Positions 7,218-15,345 are shown, counted from the stretch's first letter. The stretch is 25,000 bases of DNA from Symbiodinium natans (GCA_905221605.1 CAJNDS010002679.1:865001-890000); one strand, 5' to 3'. Numbers and translations: made by a program. The notes: generated by a model not told the origin, from the letters alone.

Positions 7218-8346
7218 TGCATGTGTCCAGACCCACACTTCCGACAAGGTGCCATGAGAGTAATTGCAGAGCTTCCTGGTGTCCAGGTGTTGGCGACCTA
7301 CACCGACATACCACCTCTGCCCCAGCAGAAGTCCTCCGAAACTTGCCGACGACAGATCGCACGTTTGCTTCCAGACGTGGAGTGCCCATGGAAGGCATCG
7401 TGGAGAATGAGGCTATTCAGCTTCGGGTGGCAACATTCTGCGTCCCACTCGGGCTTGCCTTGCAGAAACTCCTCCTTGCCGGTTTGCGCTTTGAATCCAG
7501 CAAGATTGACCAGTTCTTGAAGCACCTCAATCAGACTCTACGGAATGCCGACAACGATGCCCAAGGGCTTGAGCAATGCATCCAGGATTGCAACAAGAAG
7601 TGGATGGATGATTCGGCAGAAGAGCAGACCAGCCTAGTCGACCTGCTCTGTGGCATCAAAGCAAACGATAGAGTTGAAGAGAGGAGCTTCCGGCAGGTGG
7701 TGGCACTGGAGGACACACGGCACCGTTGGAAGTTCTACTTCGTGACGGAGACGATGACTCACTTAGTCCTGCCAATATGCTACATGTTTCTTGTCAAAAA
7801 ATCTTCAGACAAGCGCTGACAACGAGTCCATGAGCAGTAACAGCTCGGAAGATACTGGAGTACGCTTATCTTTGGGTGCTGGCTTGCAGGTCGTACAAAC
7901 TCAGATGGCTGAATTTTGATGAGCTGTTGGTTCCCTTTCAGCGCAAAGACGTTCAGCCCGGCTACATCTTCCAAGAGAACACGAGCCTCGACCCTGCCAT
8001 TGTTGCGGACATGCAGACCGCCACTCTTTACCGTGCCCAGGGGAACCAACCGTGTGCCGACATGTTCTTCATGGATGATGCTGGTGCTTTGTACCTGGTT
8101 GATGTGAGTTGCACTACCGAGATGTCGAAGGCGCAGCAGAAGATTCAGAAAATGGACGAGGTCTTGATGAACGAAAATTTGCGTGATGACTTGCAAGTCG
8201 CTGGTGTCAAAGGTGTTGTCCTCCTACCAAACATTGAAAGCATCAAAGCCTCAGCAACCGTCTCAGCTATCGCCATCACAAGGGCACGAGCCAGAAAGCT
8301 GCTTGGTGGTCTCGCTCAACTGCTTGCTTGGCTGCCAACCGTCTGA

Positions 8347-8615
8347 AGCCCAAAACTGGCGAACCGAACAGCTACTGCAAAAGGAAGCCGTGCAGTCGAT
8401 GTCGTCATGCAAACCAAGGTTTTGGAGATAGAAAAGCACAGAGACAACAACCATGAGGAACTGTAGGCGCATTGCTCGATACAAAGGCTGAATGAAGAGC
8501 ACGACGAAGGGCAGAGATGAAAGCATGCAACAAGACTGAGCTTTAGGTTAGAGGCTCTTAGTAAACATGTAGCTCTTTGTATTCCTGACGGCGTCCAGCT
8601 GATGCCCAAACCCCA
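8347..8615. other. 3' flank of the pseudogene
   Basis: Non-repetitive DNA after the TGA at 8344-8346. No recognisable gene or polyadenylation signal is evident. Confidence 0.35.
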
Positions 8616-8670
8616 CCCTAAACCCTAAACCCTAAACCCTAAACCCTAAACCCTAAACCCTAAACCCCCC
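8616..8670 (-). repeat. CCCTAAA array
   Basis: Seven clean C-rich heptamers followed by a C run that ends in CAG at 8671-8673, resembling a polypyrimidine tract and acceptor. Confidence 0.93.
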
Positions 8671-8673
8671 CAG

Positions 8674-8799
8674 GCAGACGAAGTGCGGCGGCCTGAAAGT
8701 TCTGCTGGCGCCACGCTGGTTCGGCAGCTTGCAATCCCTGGGCCTTCCGCTGTCACGTGGCCCGGGAGAGGGCTTACAGGGGCCCATGAAGGATGTGAG
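8674..8799 (+). CDS. Candidate exon, unknown protein
   Basis: Acceptor CCCCCCCAG, donor GTGAG|GTAGGG at 8800. One frame reads QTKCGGLKVLLAPRWFGSLQ and on to PMKDVR; a second frame (ADEVRRPESSAGATLVRQLA) is also open, so the frame is undecided. GC content is high. The donor GT lies right at the start of a TTTAGGG array, so the intron would begin inside the telomere-like DNA. Confidence 0.4.
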
Positions 8800-9060
8800 G
8801 TAGGGTTTAGGGTTAGGAGGTTTAGGGTTTAGGGTTTAGGGTTTAGGGTTTAGGGAGTAGGGTTTAGGGTTTAGGGTTTAGGGTTTAGGGTTTAGGGTTT
8901 GGGGATATCTGGGCCGCAGGGTGTGGTGGGGAGTCCTCGCTGCATCTCCAAAGCTCCCCCCCCCCCAACGGAGTTTAGGGTCTAGGGTTTAGGGTTTAGG
9001 GTTTAGGGTTTAGGGTTTAGGGTTTCGCGTTCAGGGATAGTGTAGGGGATATGGTTCAGG
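8800..9060 (+). repeat. TTTAGGG arrays with a short spacer
   Basis: Arrays at 8802-8905 and 8972-9028, separated by a 65-bp spacer with a C run (8957-8967). Confidence 0.92.
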
Positions 9061-9122
9061 GGTCGAAGGTTCCCTCCTGAACGGGTTTTTAAGTTTCGGG
9101 TTTAGGGTATCGGGCCCTTGAG

Positions 9123-9183
9123 GTACAACGAGTACACTGATGAGGAGAAGAGCATCATGTGCCTTGCCTGGTGCATCTCCGAG
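9123..9183 (+). CDS. Candidate exon, unknown protein
   Basis: Acceptor CCTTGAG, then one base of a split codon, then YNEYTDEEKSIMCLAWCISE, then GAG|GTGAGA, a textbook donor. Codon use is GC3-rich and the frame has no stop. At 61 bp it is typical of the islands here. TTTAGGG-like DNA lies on both sides (9100 and 9208). No family recognised; this is among the best exon candidates. Confidence 0.55.
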
Positions 9184-9204
9184 GTGAGATATTGAGACAC
9201 GGGG

Positions 9205-9242
9205 GTTAGGAGGTTTAGGGTTTAGGGTTTAGGGTTTAGGGT
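9205..9242 (+). repeat. TTTAGGG array
   Basis: Five heptamers. Confidence 0.92.
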
Positions 9243-9510
9243 AACCCGAACACCCCACGAGCCGGAGGTTGCACAGAAGGCGTCCAAAAGCCTTCTTGCA
9301 TGTCACGCCTACGCACACTAGAACTCCTTAGTTCCAAACAGCTAGCCCTAAATCCTAAACCTTTAACCCCAAGCCCTACACCCTAAACCCTAAAAGTCCA
9401 AACTCCCCAATCCTGAGGGCTTCCTCATCCATAGGCAGTCTGAGGTATAGGGCAATAAAGGGCCCGGAAAGGACAGAAGGTTTCTGTATTCTTTTGAGCC
9501 TAAACGTAAA
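9243..9510. other. Unassigned spacer
   Basis: Unique DNA with a C-rich telomere-like patch at about 9345-9395. No exon or element can be supported. Confidence 0.4.
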
Positions 9511-9727
9511 CCCTCAACCCGAAACCCTAAATGCCTAAACCCTAAACGCCCAACCCCTAAACCCCTAAACCCCTAAACGCCTAAACCCCTAAACCCCTAA
9601 ACCCCTAAACCCCTAAACCCCTAAACCCCTAAACCTCTAAACCCCTAAACCCCTAAACCCCTAAGCCCCTAAGCCCCTAAATCCTAAACCCTAAACCCTA
9701 AACCCCTAAACCCTAAACCTTAACTCC
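9511..9727 (-). repeat. CCCTAAA-derived array dominated by the octamer CCCCTAAA
   Basis: From about 9552 to 9681 the unit is an 8-mer (one extra C) repeated about 16 times with few errors; heptamers return at 9685-9720. An expanded variant unit points to local slippage rather than telomerase copying. Confidence 0.92.
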
Positions 9728-9730
9728 AAG

Positions 9731-9824
9731 GCGGCCTGCAAACTCCTGGACTCTCGCCAAACGCCGGCTCTGCCTCGCCCCTGCAGCAGCCGTGCTGCGG
9801 CCCCTGGTGGCCTGGTGATCTTGG
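9731..9824 (+). CDS. Candidate exon, unknown protein
   Basis: After CTCCAAG the frame reads AACKLLDSRQTPALPRPCSS and stays open into the TTTAGGG array. A GT at about 9815 (CCTG|GTGATC) is a possible donor. GC-rich, no stop, no family recognised; frame uncertain. Confidence 0.3.
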
Positions 9825-10060
9825 AGGGTTTAGGGTTTAGGGTTTAGGGTTTAGGGTTTAGGGTTTTAGGGTTTAGGGTTTAGGGTTTAGGGTTTAGGGT
9901 TCCGGGTTTGAGGTTCAGGGGTTTAGGGGTTTAGGGGTTTAGGGGTTTGGGGTACAGGGTTGGGCTTGGGGTACAGGGCTTCAGGGTTTAAGGGTGGAAG
10001 CATTTGAGGGTTTAGGGGTTTTTGGTTCAGGGTTTGGGATTTGGGGGTTTGGAGCCCCAA
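9825..10060 (+). repeat. TTTAGGG array, clean then degenerate
   Basis: Clean heptamers to 9900, then TTTAGGGG and GTTCAGGG variants to about 10050. Confidence 0.9.
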
Positions 10061-10070
10061 GACCCGCCAG

Positions 10071-10140
10071 GTTTTAGGGTTTAGGGTTTAGGGTTTAAGG
10101 TTTAGGGTTTAGGGGTTAGGGTTTAGGGTTTAGGGTTTAG
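10071..10140 (+). repeat. TTTAGGG array
   Basis: About ten heptamers ending in TTTAG directly at the start of the next exon-like island, so the last AG could serve as acceptor. Confidence 0.92.
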
Positions 10141-10230
10141 GCGGCAGCGGAGATGTCGCCGGCGTGGCTGGCAGCGCCGCGCAAGCGGCGGCTGGTGGTT
10201 GTCGAAGATTTTTCGCCGCGGAAAAGCGAC
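10141..10230 (+). CDS. Candidate exon, unknown protein
   Basis: Starts right after GTTTAG at the end of a telomeric array and reads AAAEMSPAWLAAPRKRRLVV then VEDFSPRKSD, ending at a GT (10231). Exactly 30 codons, strongly GC-rich, with a basic patch (RKRR). If the array's own TTTAG is the acceptor, telomeric repeat would be supplying a splice site. No family recognised. Confidence 0.45.
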
Positions 10231-10284
10231 GTTCAGGGTTCAGGGCTTATAGGCCTGCAGGGCGATTGGCAGCTTTGACCCAGG

Positions 10285-10359
10285 CCCTACTTTTGGCGCT
10301 GTTGCCCTAAACCCCAAACCCTAAACCCTAAACCCTAAACCCTACTTTTGGCGCTGTTG
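10285..10359. mobile_element. CCCTAAA array bracketed by a perfect 20-bp direct repeat
   Basis: CCCTACTTTTGGCGCTGTTG occurs at 10285-10304 and again at 10340-10359. Between them sits a 35-bp run of five heptamers (one CCCCAAA variant). The duplicated DNA is unique apart from its first bases, which match the telomeric unit. This is the arrangement left by insertion with target-site duplication, or by a tandem duplication seeded at CCCTA. Confidence 0.8.
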
Positions 10360-10461
10360 TACAGTGAGGGTTGACAGGTTTCGGGTTGGACGTTTGTCAT
10401 GTCACATGCTAAGCTTGCCGTCTGAGTCCAGTTGGGGTTTGTGGCTTGAGTTCTTTTCTCA

Positions 10462-10524
10462 TCCTAAACCCTAAACCCTCAACCCTAAATCCTAAACCCT
10501 AAACCCTAAACCCTAAACCCTCCC
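10462..10524 (-). repeat. CCCTAAA array
   Basis: About nine heptamers with one TCAACCC and one AAATCCT variant. Confidence 0.93.
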
Positions 10525-10630
10525 AAAGCGCCCAAAAGTCCCCTCATCCCCTTTTAAGGAAGGGATCCCGAATAAATCTGGCTGGCGCAACAAGGATGCA
10601 CCTTCTTTTCTTTGAAGCCGAGCTCTGCAG

Positions 10631-10804
10631 CCCTAAGCCCTAAACCCTAAACCCTAAATCCCAAATCCCAAACCCCAAACCCCAAACCCCAAACCCCAAA
10701 CCCCAAACCCCAAACCCCAAACCCCAAACCCCAAACCCCAAACCCTAAACCCTAAACCCTAAACCCTAAACCCTAAACCCTAAACCCTAAACCCTAAACC
10801 CTAA
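10631..10804 (-). repeat. CCCTAAA array with a CCCCAAA core
   Basis: Heptamers flank an internal homogeneous run of about 11 CCCCAAA units (about 10668-10746). The variant block is contiguous, indicating expansion of one mutated unit. Confidence 0.95.
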
Positions 10805-11127
10805 CAACTCGCGCTGTTGCAGGCTCTTGGCTCAATCCCTAGCCTGGGCCTCTTCATTCCGTGTGAGAAAAGCACCATTGTTGGTGGGGGCTCCTCTCCG
10901 CAATCGTTTCGCATGTTTGCTGCGACATCGTGGCCTAGATCTCTCTGCATACTAGTGTCAGCAACGTCTTGAAGCAGTTCGCACCATTGGGTCTTGCAGT
11001 CGGAGCGCACAGGGGGCAGTGCGAAACTTGCACTGCCAAGGACGAACATGCCCGCCATGCTCACGAGGATCTTGGCCTTGACGGCCCTGCTGCAAACATT
11101 GGCCACAGCATGCAACGAAGATTGCAT
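10801..11127 (-). CDS. Candidate small protein or first exon with a hydrophobic N-terminal segment
   Basis: Minus-strand ATG at 11127 opens a 108-codon frame to a TAA within the telomeric array. Residues about 19-35 (KILVSMAGMFVLGSASFA) form a hydrophobic stretch ending in small residues like a signal peptide or anchor; the rest has scattered cysteines (DCKTQWCELL). CCTGCAG lies just upstream on the minus strand. The plus strand over 10969-11150 is also partly open, so strand choice is uncertain. No family recognised; the stop in repeat DNA suggests the real 3' end is a splice site further upstream. Confidence 0.35.
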   Translation of the reverse strand: MQSSLHAVANVCSRAVKAKILVSMAGMFVLGSASFALPPVRSDCKTQWCELLQDVADTSMQRDLGHDVAANMRNDCGEEPPPTMVLFSHGMKRPRLGIEPRACNSASC

Positions 11128-11144
11128 GCTGCAGGCCGGATCGT

Positions 11145-11170
11145 GCTAAACCCTAAACCCTAAACCCTAA
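11145..11170 (-). repeat. Short CCCTAAA array
   Basis: Three heptamers. Confidence 0.9.
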
Positions 11171-11639
11171 GCGAAGGTTTGTTAGAGGGGTTTGTTTTCA
11201 AATCTTGAGTTCAATGCGGTCTTCGCAGGAAGACCGTTTAACGTTTAGGAAGCCTAGGGTTTCGGATTTTCCGGGCTTAGGGTTCTTCCATGTTCTTCCG
11301 GAACCAAGCTCTGCGTGTTGGGAGCTACACAGCGTCAGCACTATCTCATGCGCTTCACCCTCAAAAACAATCGTCGTACTCCCTGTACATCAGCCGGAAG
11401 ATTGTTCTTCCTGGCTGGCTCAGTGCAGAGAGTTCGGGAAGCCTTGCGCAACCCTTTTCGGGATCCCTAACCCTAAACCCTAAACCCTAGGCAACCTGTC
11501 TAATTCCTTGGCTCATGCAAGTCTTCAGTCGAACATCTTTCTGCCTCAAGGTTTCAGGTTCTTGGGATTCAGGATTTATATGTAGAGTTTGGGAGTTGCG
11601 GTGGAGGGTTTGGTGTTCCAGGCTTGTGATTTAGGCCAG
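11171..11639. other. Unassigned region with open frames
   Basis: Plus frames at 11205-11483 and 11290-11490 are open but both run into CCCTAAA DNA and end in NPKP, the translation of the array. Coding character is unconvincing, so I make no gene call. A short CCCTAAA array sits at 11466-11489. Confidence 0.4.
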
Positions 11640-11755
11640 GAACCCTAAACCCTCAACACTCAACCCTAAACCCTAAACCCTAAACCCTAAGCCCTAAACC
11701 CTAAACCCTAAACCCTAAGCCCTGCAGGAACCCTGAACCCTGAACCAACCCTGAA
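11640..11755 (-). repeat. CCCTAAA array
   Basis: C-rich heptamers with AAGCCCT and CTGAACC variants. CAGGAACCCT occurs at both ends (11637-11646, 11724-11733), a weak direct repeat because half of it is telomere-like. Confidence 0.9.
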
Positions 11756-11767
11756 CCCTCCAACACA

Positions 11768-11820
11768 GGCTGATGCTGCTTCCGACGCCGCCTTGGCCAC
11801 ACGGCTCGAGGGAACCAGGC
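11768..11820 (+). CDS. Candidate exon, unknown protein
   Basis: After CACAG the frame reads ADAASDAALATRLEGTR and ends at CCAG|GC, a possible GC donor. Alanine-rich and GC-rich; short, so confidence is low. Confidence 0.27.
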
Positions 11821-11849
11821 TTTAGGTCCCTAGGGCCCACCTCGACCTT

Positions 11850-11960
11850 TTAGGGTTTAGGGTTTAGGGTTTAGGGTTTAAAAGTTTAGGGTTTAGGGTT
11901 TAGGGTTAAAAGCTTAGGGTTTAGGGTTAGGGTTTAGGGTTCAGGGTTTTGAGGGTTTCT
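11850..11960 (+). repeat. TTTAGGG array
   Basis: Heptamers broken by two AAAAG/TTAAAAG interruptions. Confidence 0.9.
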
Positions 11961-12054
11961 GCTTTAGGCTTTAGGGCGCACGTAGGGGCCTTGAGCATGG
12001 TCGTGATGTCCAGTGCTTTGGGTTAGGATGGTTTAGGGCTTGCAATGAAGGGCT

Positions 12055-12330
12055 TTGGATTTAGGGTTTAGGGTTTTAGGGTTGAGGGTTTAGGGTTTAG
12101 GCTATAGGTACCATTTTTTTATCTACTCTGGTTTTCAAGCTTGACGGACGACAGAAACCCTTAAGACTCTGCGCCTTTTGGTTTTCGAAACCCTAAACCC
12201 GAAACCCTAAACCCTTAACCCTAAACCGGAGGGGTAGGTGCACAAAGAGTTTGAACACGTTGAAATCAACCGTGGAGCCCAAAACCCTCCTGGGGTTTAG
12301 GGTTTAGGGTTTAGGGTTTGAGGTTTAGAG
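12055..12330. repeat. Three short telomeric blocks of alternating strand
   Basis: G-rich at 12058-12104, C-rich at 12189-12227, G-rich at 12294-12327, separated by unassigned unique DNA. Confidence 0.85.
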
Positions 12331-12568
12331 GCCATACAACACGCGTCTGACATTAACGGAGTGGAGGGTAATCCTGGTTCTCGACCTTGCTTTTCGTGGC
12401 AGTTCCCGAACTCTGTTCTGACTCTGCTGGAAGAAAGTCTCACCAAATCGCGAGTTCTTAAGCCCTTTAACCCCTAAGCCTCAACCCTGAACCCTTATAG
12501 TAACCCTTATAACCCGTAACCCTTCAACCCTTAACCCTAAACCAACGACCCAAGATGCTTAATTGCAG
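12331..12568. other. Unassigned spacer with drifted C-rich words
   Basis: Unique DNA to about 12460, then CCCTTAACCC-like drift to 12545 and TTGCAG at 12563-12568. Confidence 0.4.
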
Positions 12569-12643
12569 ATGCTCTCGACGGCCTTCCGCGCCCGCACCTG
12601 GATGACCCACGGCCAAGCCTGCCTCAGACCCCTACAGGCCCAG
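12569..12643 (+). CDS. Candidate exon with GC donor
   Basis: TTGCAG acceptor and CAG|GCGTAG donor bracket 75 bp. Two frames are open: MLSTAFRARTWMTHGQACLR from the first base, and ALDGLPRPHLDDPRPSLPQT two bases later. The borders are better than the frame choice. Flanked on the right by a CCCTAAA array. No family recognised. Confidence 0.4.
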
Positions 12644-12667
12644 GCGTAGCCTCTTTAAGAGGCCCCA

Positions 12668-12704
12668 ACAACCCTAAACCCTAAACCCTAAACCCTAAAC
12701 CCCG
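12668..12704 (-). repeat. CCCTAAA array
   Basis: Five heptamers. Confidence 0.92.
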
Positions 12705-13010
12705 GACCACCCTACACCCCGAAGCCTTAAACCCCGAAACCGCTCTCAGGGTCTCCTCCAACGCCACGCGACGAGCGTGGCTGCAAAGACTTCAGGCGCC
12801 TGCTGCTGCATTTGGACAGTCTGGACAGATTATTTTTGGGGCTCAGTGTTTAGGGTTTATATAGGGTTTAGGGTTTAGGGTTTATTGCTCAAGCTGTCAG
12901 GTTGGTGGCAAAAGCCTCAAGCCTGTTTATTGCGCCCTTCCCTGAACGTCCCCAATGCTTGAACGAGGACGCCCAGAAGCGCTCCCTGTGTTTCGGATTG
13001 GGATCCCTAA
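12705..13010. other. Spacer with a short TTTAGGG block
   Basis: The island at 12750-12845 is open in one frame (GCKDFRRLLLHLDSLDRL) and may be an exon, but its borders are unclear. TTTAGGG units lie at 12847-12883. Confidence 0.35.
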
Positions 13011-13011
13011 A

Positions 13012-13160
13012 TCCTGAACCCTGAGCCCTGAACCCTGAACCCTAAACAAACCCTAAACCCTGAACCCTAAATCCTAAACCCTAAACCCTATACCCTAAAC
13101 CCTAAACCCCAAACCCTAAACCCCAAACCCCAAACCCTAAACCCTAAACCCTAAACCCCT
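13012..13160 (-). repeat. CCCTAAA array with CTGAACC and CCCCAAA variants
   Basis: Long C-rich block, cleaner towards the right. Confidence 0.92.
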
Positions 13161-13187
13161 ACATGTCAAACCCTTCTTTTCTCCGAG

Positions 13188-13286
13188 AACTCCGCAAACA
13201 CCTCGTGGGAAGGTGCCATTCCCAAGGACGAGCCGGTCTGCACCCCAGATCTGAACCACTGTCATGCGCCGAACCCCAGAAACGGA
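13188..13286 (+). CDS. Candidate exon, unknown protein
   Basis: After TCTCCGAG the frame reads NSANTSWEGAIPKDEPVCTP then DLNHCHAPNPRNG, running directly into a TTTAGGG array with no classical GT at the border; a GA or GG donor would be required, or the exon ends earlier. Two cysteines and a histidine are clustered (CTPDLNHCH). No family recognised. Confidence 0.38.
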
Positions 13287-13478
13287 GGGTTTAGGGTTTA
13301 GGGTTTAGGGTTTGGGGTTTAGGGTTTAGGGTTTAGGGTTTAGGGTTTAGGGTTTAGGGTTTAGAGTTTAGGGTTTAGGGTTTAGGGTTTGGGGTTTGGG
13401 GTTTGGGGTTTAGGGTTTAGGGTTTAGGGTTTAGGGTTTAGGGTTTGGGGTCTAGGGTTTAGGGTTTAGGGTTTAGGG
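13287..13478 (+). repeat. Long TTTAGGG array
   Basis: About 27 heptamers, one of the longest runs here, with a short TTTGGGG sub-block at about 13388-13410. Confidence 0.95.
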
Positions 13479-13660
13479 TACCCAAATCCCTAGACCCTCA
13501 ACCCTGAACCCGAAGCCCGAAACCCTGAACGCCATACCCTGAACCCTCCGCTCAGTTGGAGCTTCGTAGAGGTAGGGTCACGCTTTGGCTTCAGGGTTCA
13601 GGGTGTTCAGGGTTTAGGGCATTTTTGCAGAGGAATTTGGGGTTTGGCGATATCCAGGTT
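13479..13660. other. Degenerate telomere-like spacer
   Basis: Drifted C-rich words (CTGAACCC) then drifted G-rich words. No gene is supported. Confidence 0.45.
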
Positions 13661-13858
13661 TAGGGTTTAGGGTGGTCGGGATGTCCGTGTCGCACCCGTT
13701 TCGCTTGGGGCACCTGCGTCTATTCGTGTATTTAGGACACCCCAAGAAGAGCGCACTGACACTAAACCCCACATCTAGAACAGATCCTTGCAAGGCCCCC
13801 CAAAGCTTACCTGAACCTCTCCCCACCCGAAGCAAAACCTCAACACCATACTCCAGAC
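13661..13858. other. Unassigned island with open frame
   Basis: A plus frame (13672-13863) reads SVSHPFRLGHLRLFVYLGHP and a minus frame overlaps it. A TTTAGGG pair lies at 13659-13670. Neither frame has clear splice borders. Confidence 0.25.
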
Positions 13859-13938
13859 CCTAAACCCTAAACCCTAAACCCTAAACCCTAAACCCCAAAC
13901 CCTAAACCCTAAACCCTAAACCCTAAACCCCAAACCCG
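13855..13938 (-). repeat. CCCTAAA array
   Basis: About eleven heptamers with two CCCCAAA variants. Confidence 0.95.
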
Positions 13939-14042
13939 GAACCTCACGTCCGCAAGTGCCCGGCATGAGGCACCGTGCAATCCCTTCGGTCCCGTCCAGG
14001 CCCTGCTTTGCCATAAAGGTTCTAGCAGGATTTTCAGGTTCA

Positions 14043-14150
14043 TGGGGTTTAGGGTTTAGGGTTTGGGGTTTAGGGTTTGGGGTTTAGGGTTTGGGGTTTA
14101 GGGTTTAGGGTTTAGGGTTTGGGGTTTAGGGTTTAGGGTTTAGGGTTGGA
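14043..14150 (+). repeat. TTTAGGG/TTTGGGG array
   Basis: TTTAGGG and TTTGGGG units alternate almost one-for-one in the left half, forming a 14-bp higher-order unit. Confidence 0.93.
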
Positions 14151-14680
14151 AAATCACTATCCTAATGCCCTTAAGGTCAAGTATTGGGAAACCCAGCACT
14201 GATCAACCTAAGCCCATGTTCCAACTTTCCGGACTTCACTGCAAGTCTAAGCTGCCCAGAGGTCCCTGGCTTTTGACTGGTGTGTCCTGTGCCAGTGAGC
14301 TTGAGATTTTCAGCTGTCGGAAGGCATTACGGCTCTTTGGCATGGGGACTAGAAACCTTAACTATGGGGTCCTTAAGGGTCGGGAGTTCAGGGTGGGTAA
14401 GGTTATGTAATTCAAGGTTCCGAACACTCCCCACTACTTTCTAAGGTTGTCTAGGTACCTAGCCCCCCTGAACCTCCTTCCCTTCAGGCTTGGTTTAGTC
14501 TATCCTATGGAGGGCTCCGAGATCTCGCTTGCTGGGGGTTACAGGGTGTAGGGTGCATGAGGTTAGTTCGGTTTAGCTTGTCATTGCTGGGTCTTTGACC
14601 CCACCCCTTTTGCTACGGATTAGTTAGGGATTTTCGCTTAGGGCTTCGGGTTTGTTTCGGTTGCCATTTGCGGTGGACAG
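14151..14680. other. Longest stretch without telomeric arrays in this half; unassigned
   Basis: An 81-codon plus frame spans 14165-14410 (FQLSGLHCKSKLPRGPWLLT). It has no recognised family and no good borders. Probably intron or intergenic DNA. Confidence 0.3.
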
Positions 14681-14736
14681 GTGTTCTCCGATGTGGACGA
14701 CACCTTCATCAGCAGCGGCGGGCGCATCGTCTGGAG
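14681..14736 (+). CDS. Candidate exon with DxDxT motif, possible APP1-like phosphatase fragment
   Basis: After GTGGACAG the frame reads VFSDVDDTFISSGGRIVW, and TAG follows at 14738. Known: the APP1-type phosphatidate phosphatase catalytic domain carries a haloacid-dehalogenase-like SDIDDT nucleophile motif, commonly followed by serine/glycine. Inference: this island is one exon of such a domain. A donor inside it (GT at about 14729 or a GA near 14733) would be needed, because the frame otherwise ends at once. Motif match is only about a dozen residues. Confidence 0.35.
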
Positions 14737-14739
14737 TTA

Positions 14740-15098
14740 GACTAAGACCCGGAGTAGGCCCTTATACTCCCCTTTAAACCAAAAAGGGTGCCCTTGTTCG
14801 ACCTGGGTAACTCTTGGGTCTTGTAGACCAGAATTGAGCCCAACACCCCTCTAAGGTCTCAGCAGTGCACTAGAGGCGTCATAGGGTTTAGGCTTTCCTA
14901 CACCCCAACGCCAACAGAGGTTAGGATTTTCAGAGGATCTCTCAGATATGGAGTGTATAGTTCATAGCTCCTAGCGAATCTTTTCTAAACCGTAAAGACT
15001 AAAACTCATAGGAATCCTTTCCTCCCCACCAGGGCCCCCACCATGCCACTACACTTCCCGACCGCAGAAGGCTTCCACCCTACTTTTATGGGGCTTCG
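14740..15098. other. Unassigned region
   Basis: Unique DNA of normal complexity with no telomeric arrays, no recognisable coding frame and no defined repeat. Confidence 0.35.
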
Positions 15099-15122
15099 GG
15101 TTTAGGGTTTAGGGTTTAGGGT
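15099..15122 (+). repeat. Short TTTAGGG array
   Basis: Three heptamers. Confidence 0.9.
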
Positions 15123-15123
15123 G

Positions 15124-15158
15124 TAATGCGTAATGCTTTAGGGTATAATGCGTAATGC
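15124..15158 (+). repeat. 13-bp direct repeat around one TTTAGGG unit
   Basis: TAATGCGTAATGC at 15124-15136 and 15146-15158 with TTTAGGGTA between. The 13-mer is itself built from TAATGCG. Confidence 0.9.
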
Positions 15159-15310
15159 GAATGAACGGCAACGAGGCGTCATTGCAATCGCTGCGCTTTG
15201 GTTGCCTCTGCTCACTTGAGACTTCAGAGTCTTGTAGGTCTCAGGGACTCGGCGCAACACATTGCTTAGGGATACTTGGGAATATTTTGGAAAGTTTTGG
15301 GTACCGTGAT

Positions 15311-15345
15311 TAACCCTAAACCCTAAACCCTAAACCCTAAACCCT
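15311..15345 (-). repeat. CCCTAAA array
   Basis: Five heptamers; the flanks at 15159-15310 and 15346-15464 are unassigned unique DNA. Confidence 0.92.

Larger units (their letters stand above)
6269..8346 (+). pseudogene. Crinkler/RHS-like P-loop NTPase with C-terminal nuclease-like domain, disrupted
   Basis: The gene is pieced together from plus-strand frames by coding character. 6269-6510 carries the N-terminal part. After a 17-bp duplication the frame shifts and 6511 onward gives LKLYQLLLYV and a Walker A-like AAASHSGKS at 6679-6705. A minus-strand copia fragment occupies about 6845-7190. In a third frame VHVDEHR (7197-7217, Walker B acidic DE) is followed by ELPGVQVLATYTDIPPLP. Near 7380-7400 the frame changes again, giving ENEAIQLRVATF to a stop at 7817. 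7834-8346 gives FFMDDAGALYLVDVSCTTEM, a D...VDV layout that could be a PD-(D/E)XK-type nuclease core, ending in TGA. Known: Crinkler/RHS-like proteins combine a P-loop ATPase with a restriction-like nuclease. Family name and nuclease call are inference. At least three frame breaks and the insertion mean no intact protein. Some breaks could instead be introns. Confidence 0.6.

Noticed and set aside
7201-7400. Minus-strand open frames upstream of the copia fragment, first read as more integrase
   Set aside because: The plus strand here carries the Walker B-like VDEHR segment and ELPGVQVLATYTD; the minus reading lacks integrase motifs and is its antisense shadow.
10830-10850. Possible spliced-leader relic (CTTGGCTCAAT)
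   Set aside because: Only a partial resemblance to the end of the dinoflagellate spliced leader, without the rest of its sequence.
11205-11490. Two overlapping plus frames of 92 and 66 codons
   Set aside because: Both end in NPKP from CCCTAAA translation, overlap each other and lack splice borders.
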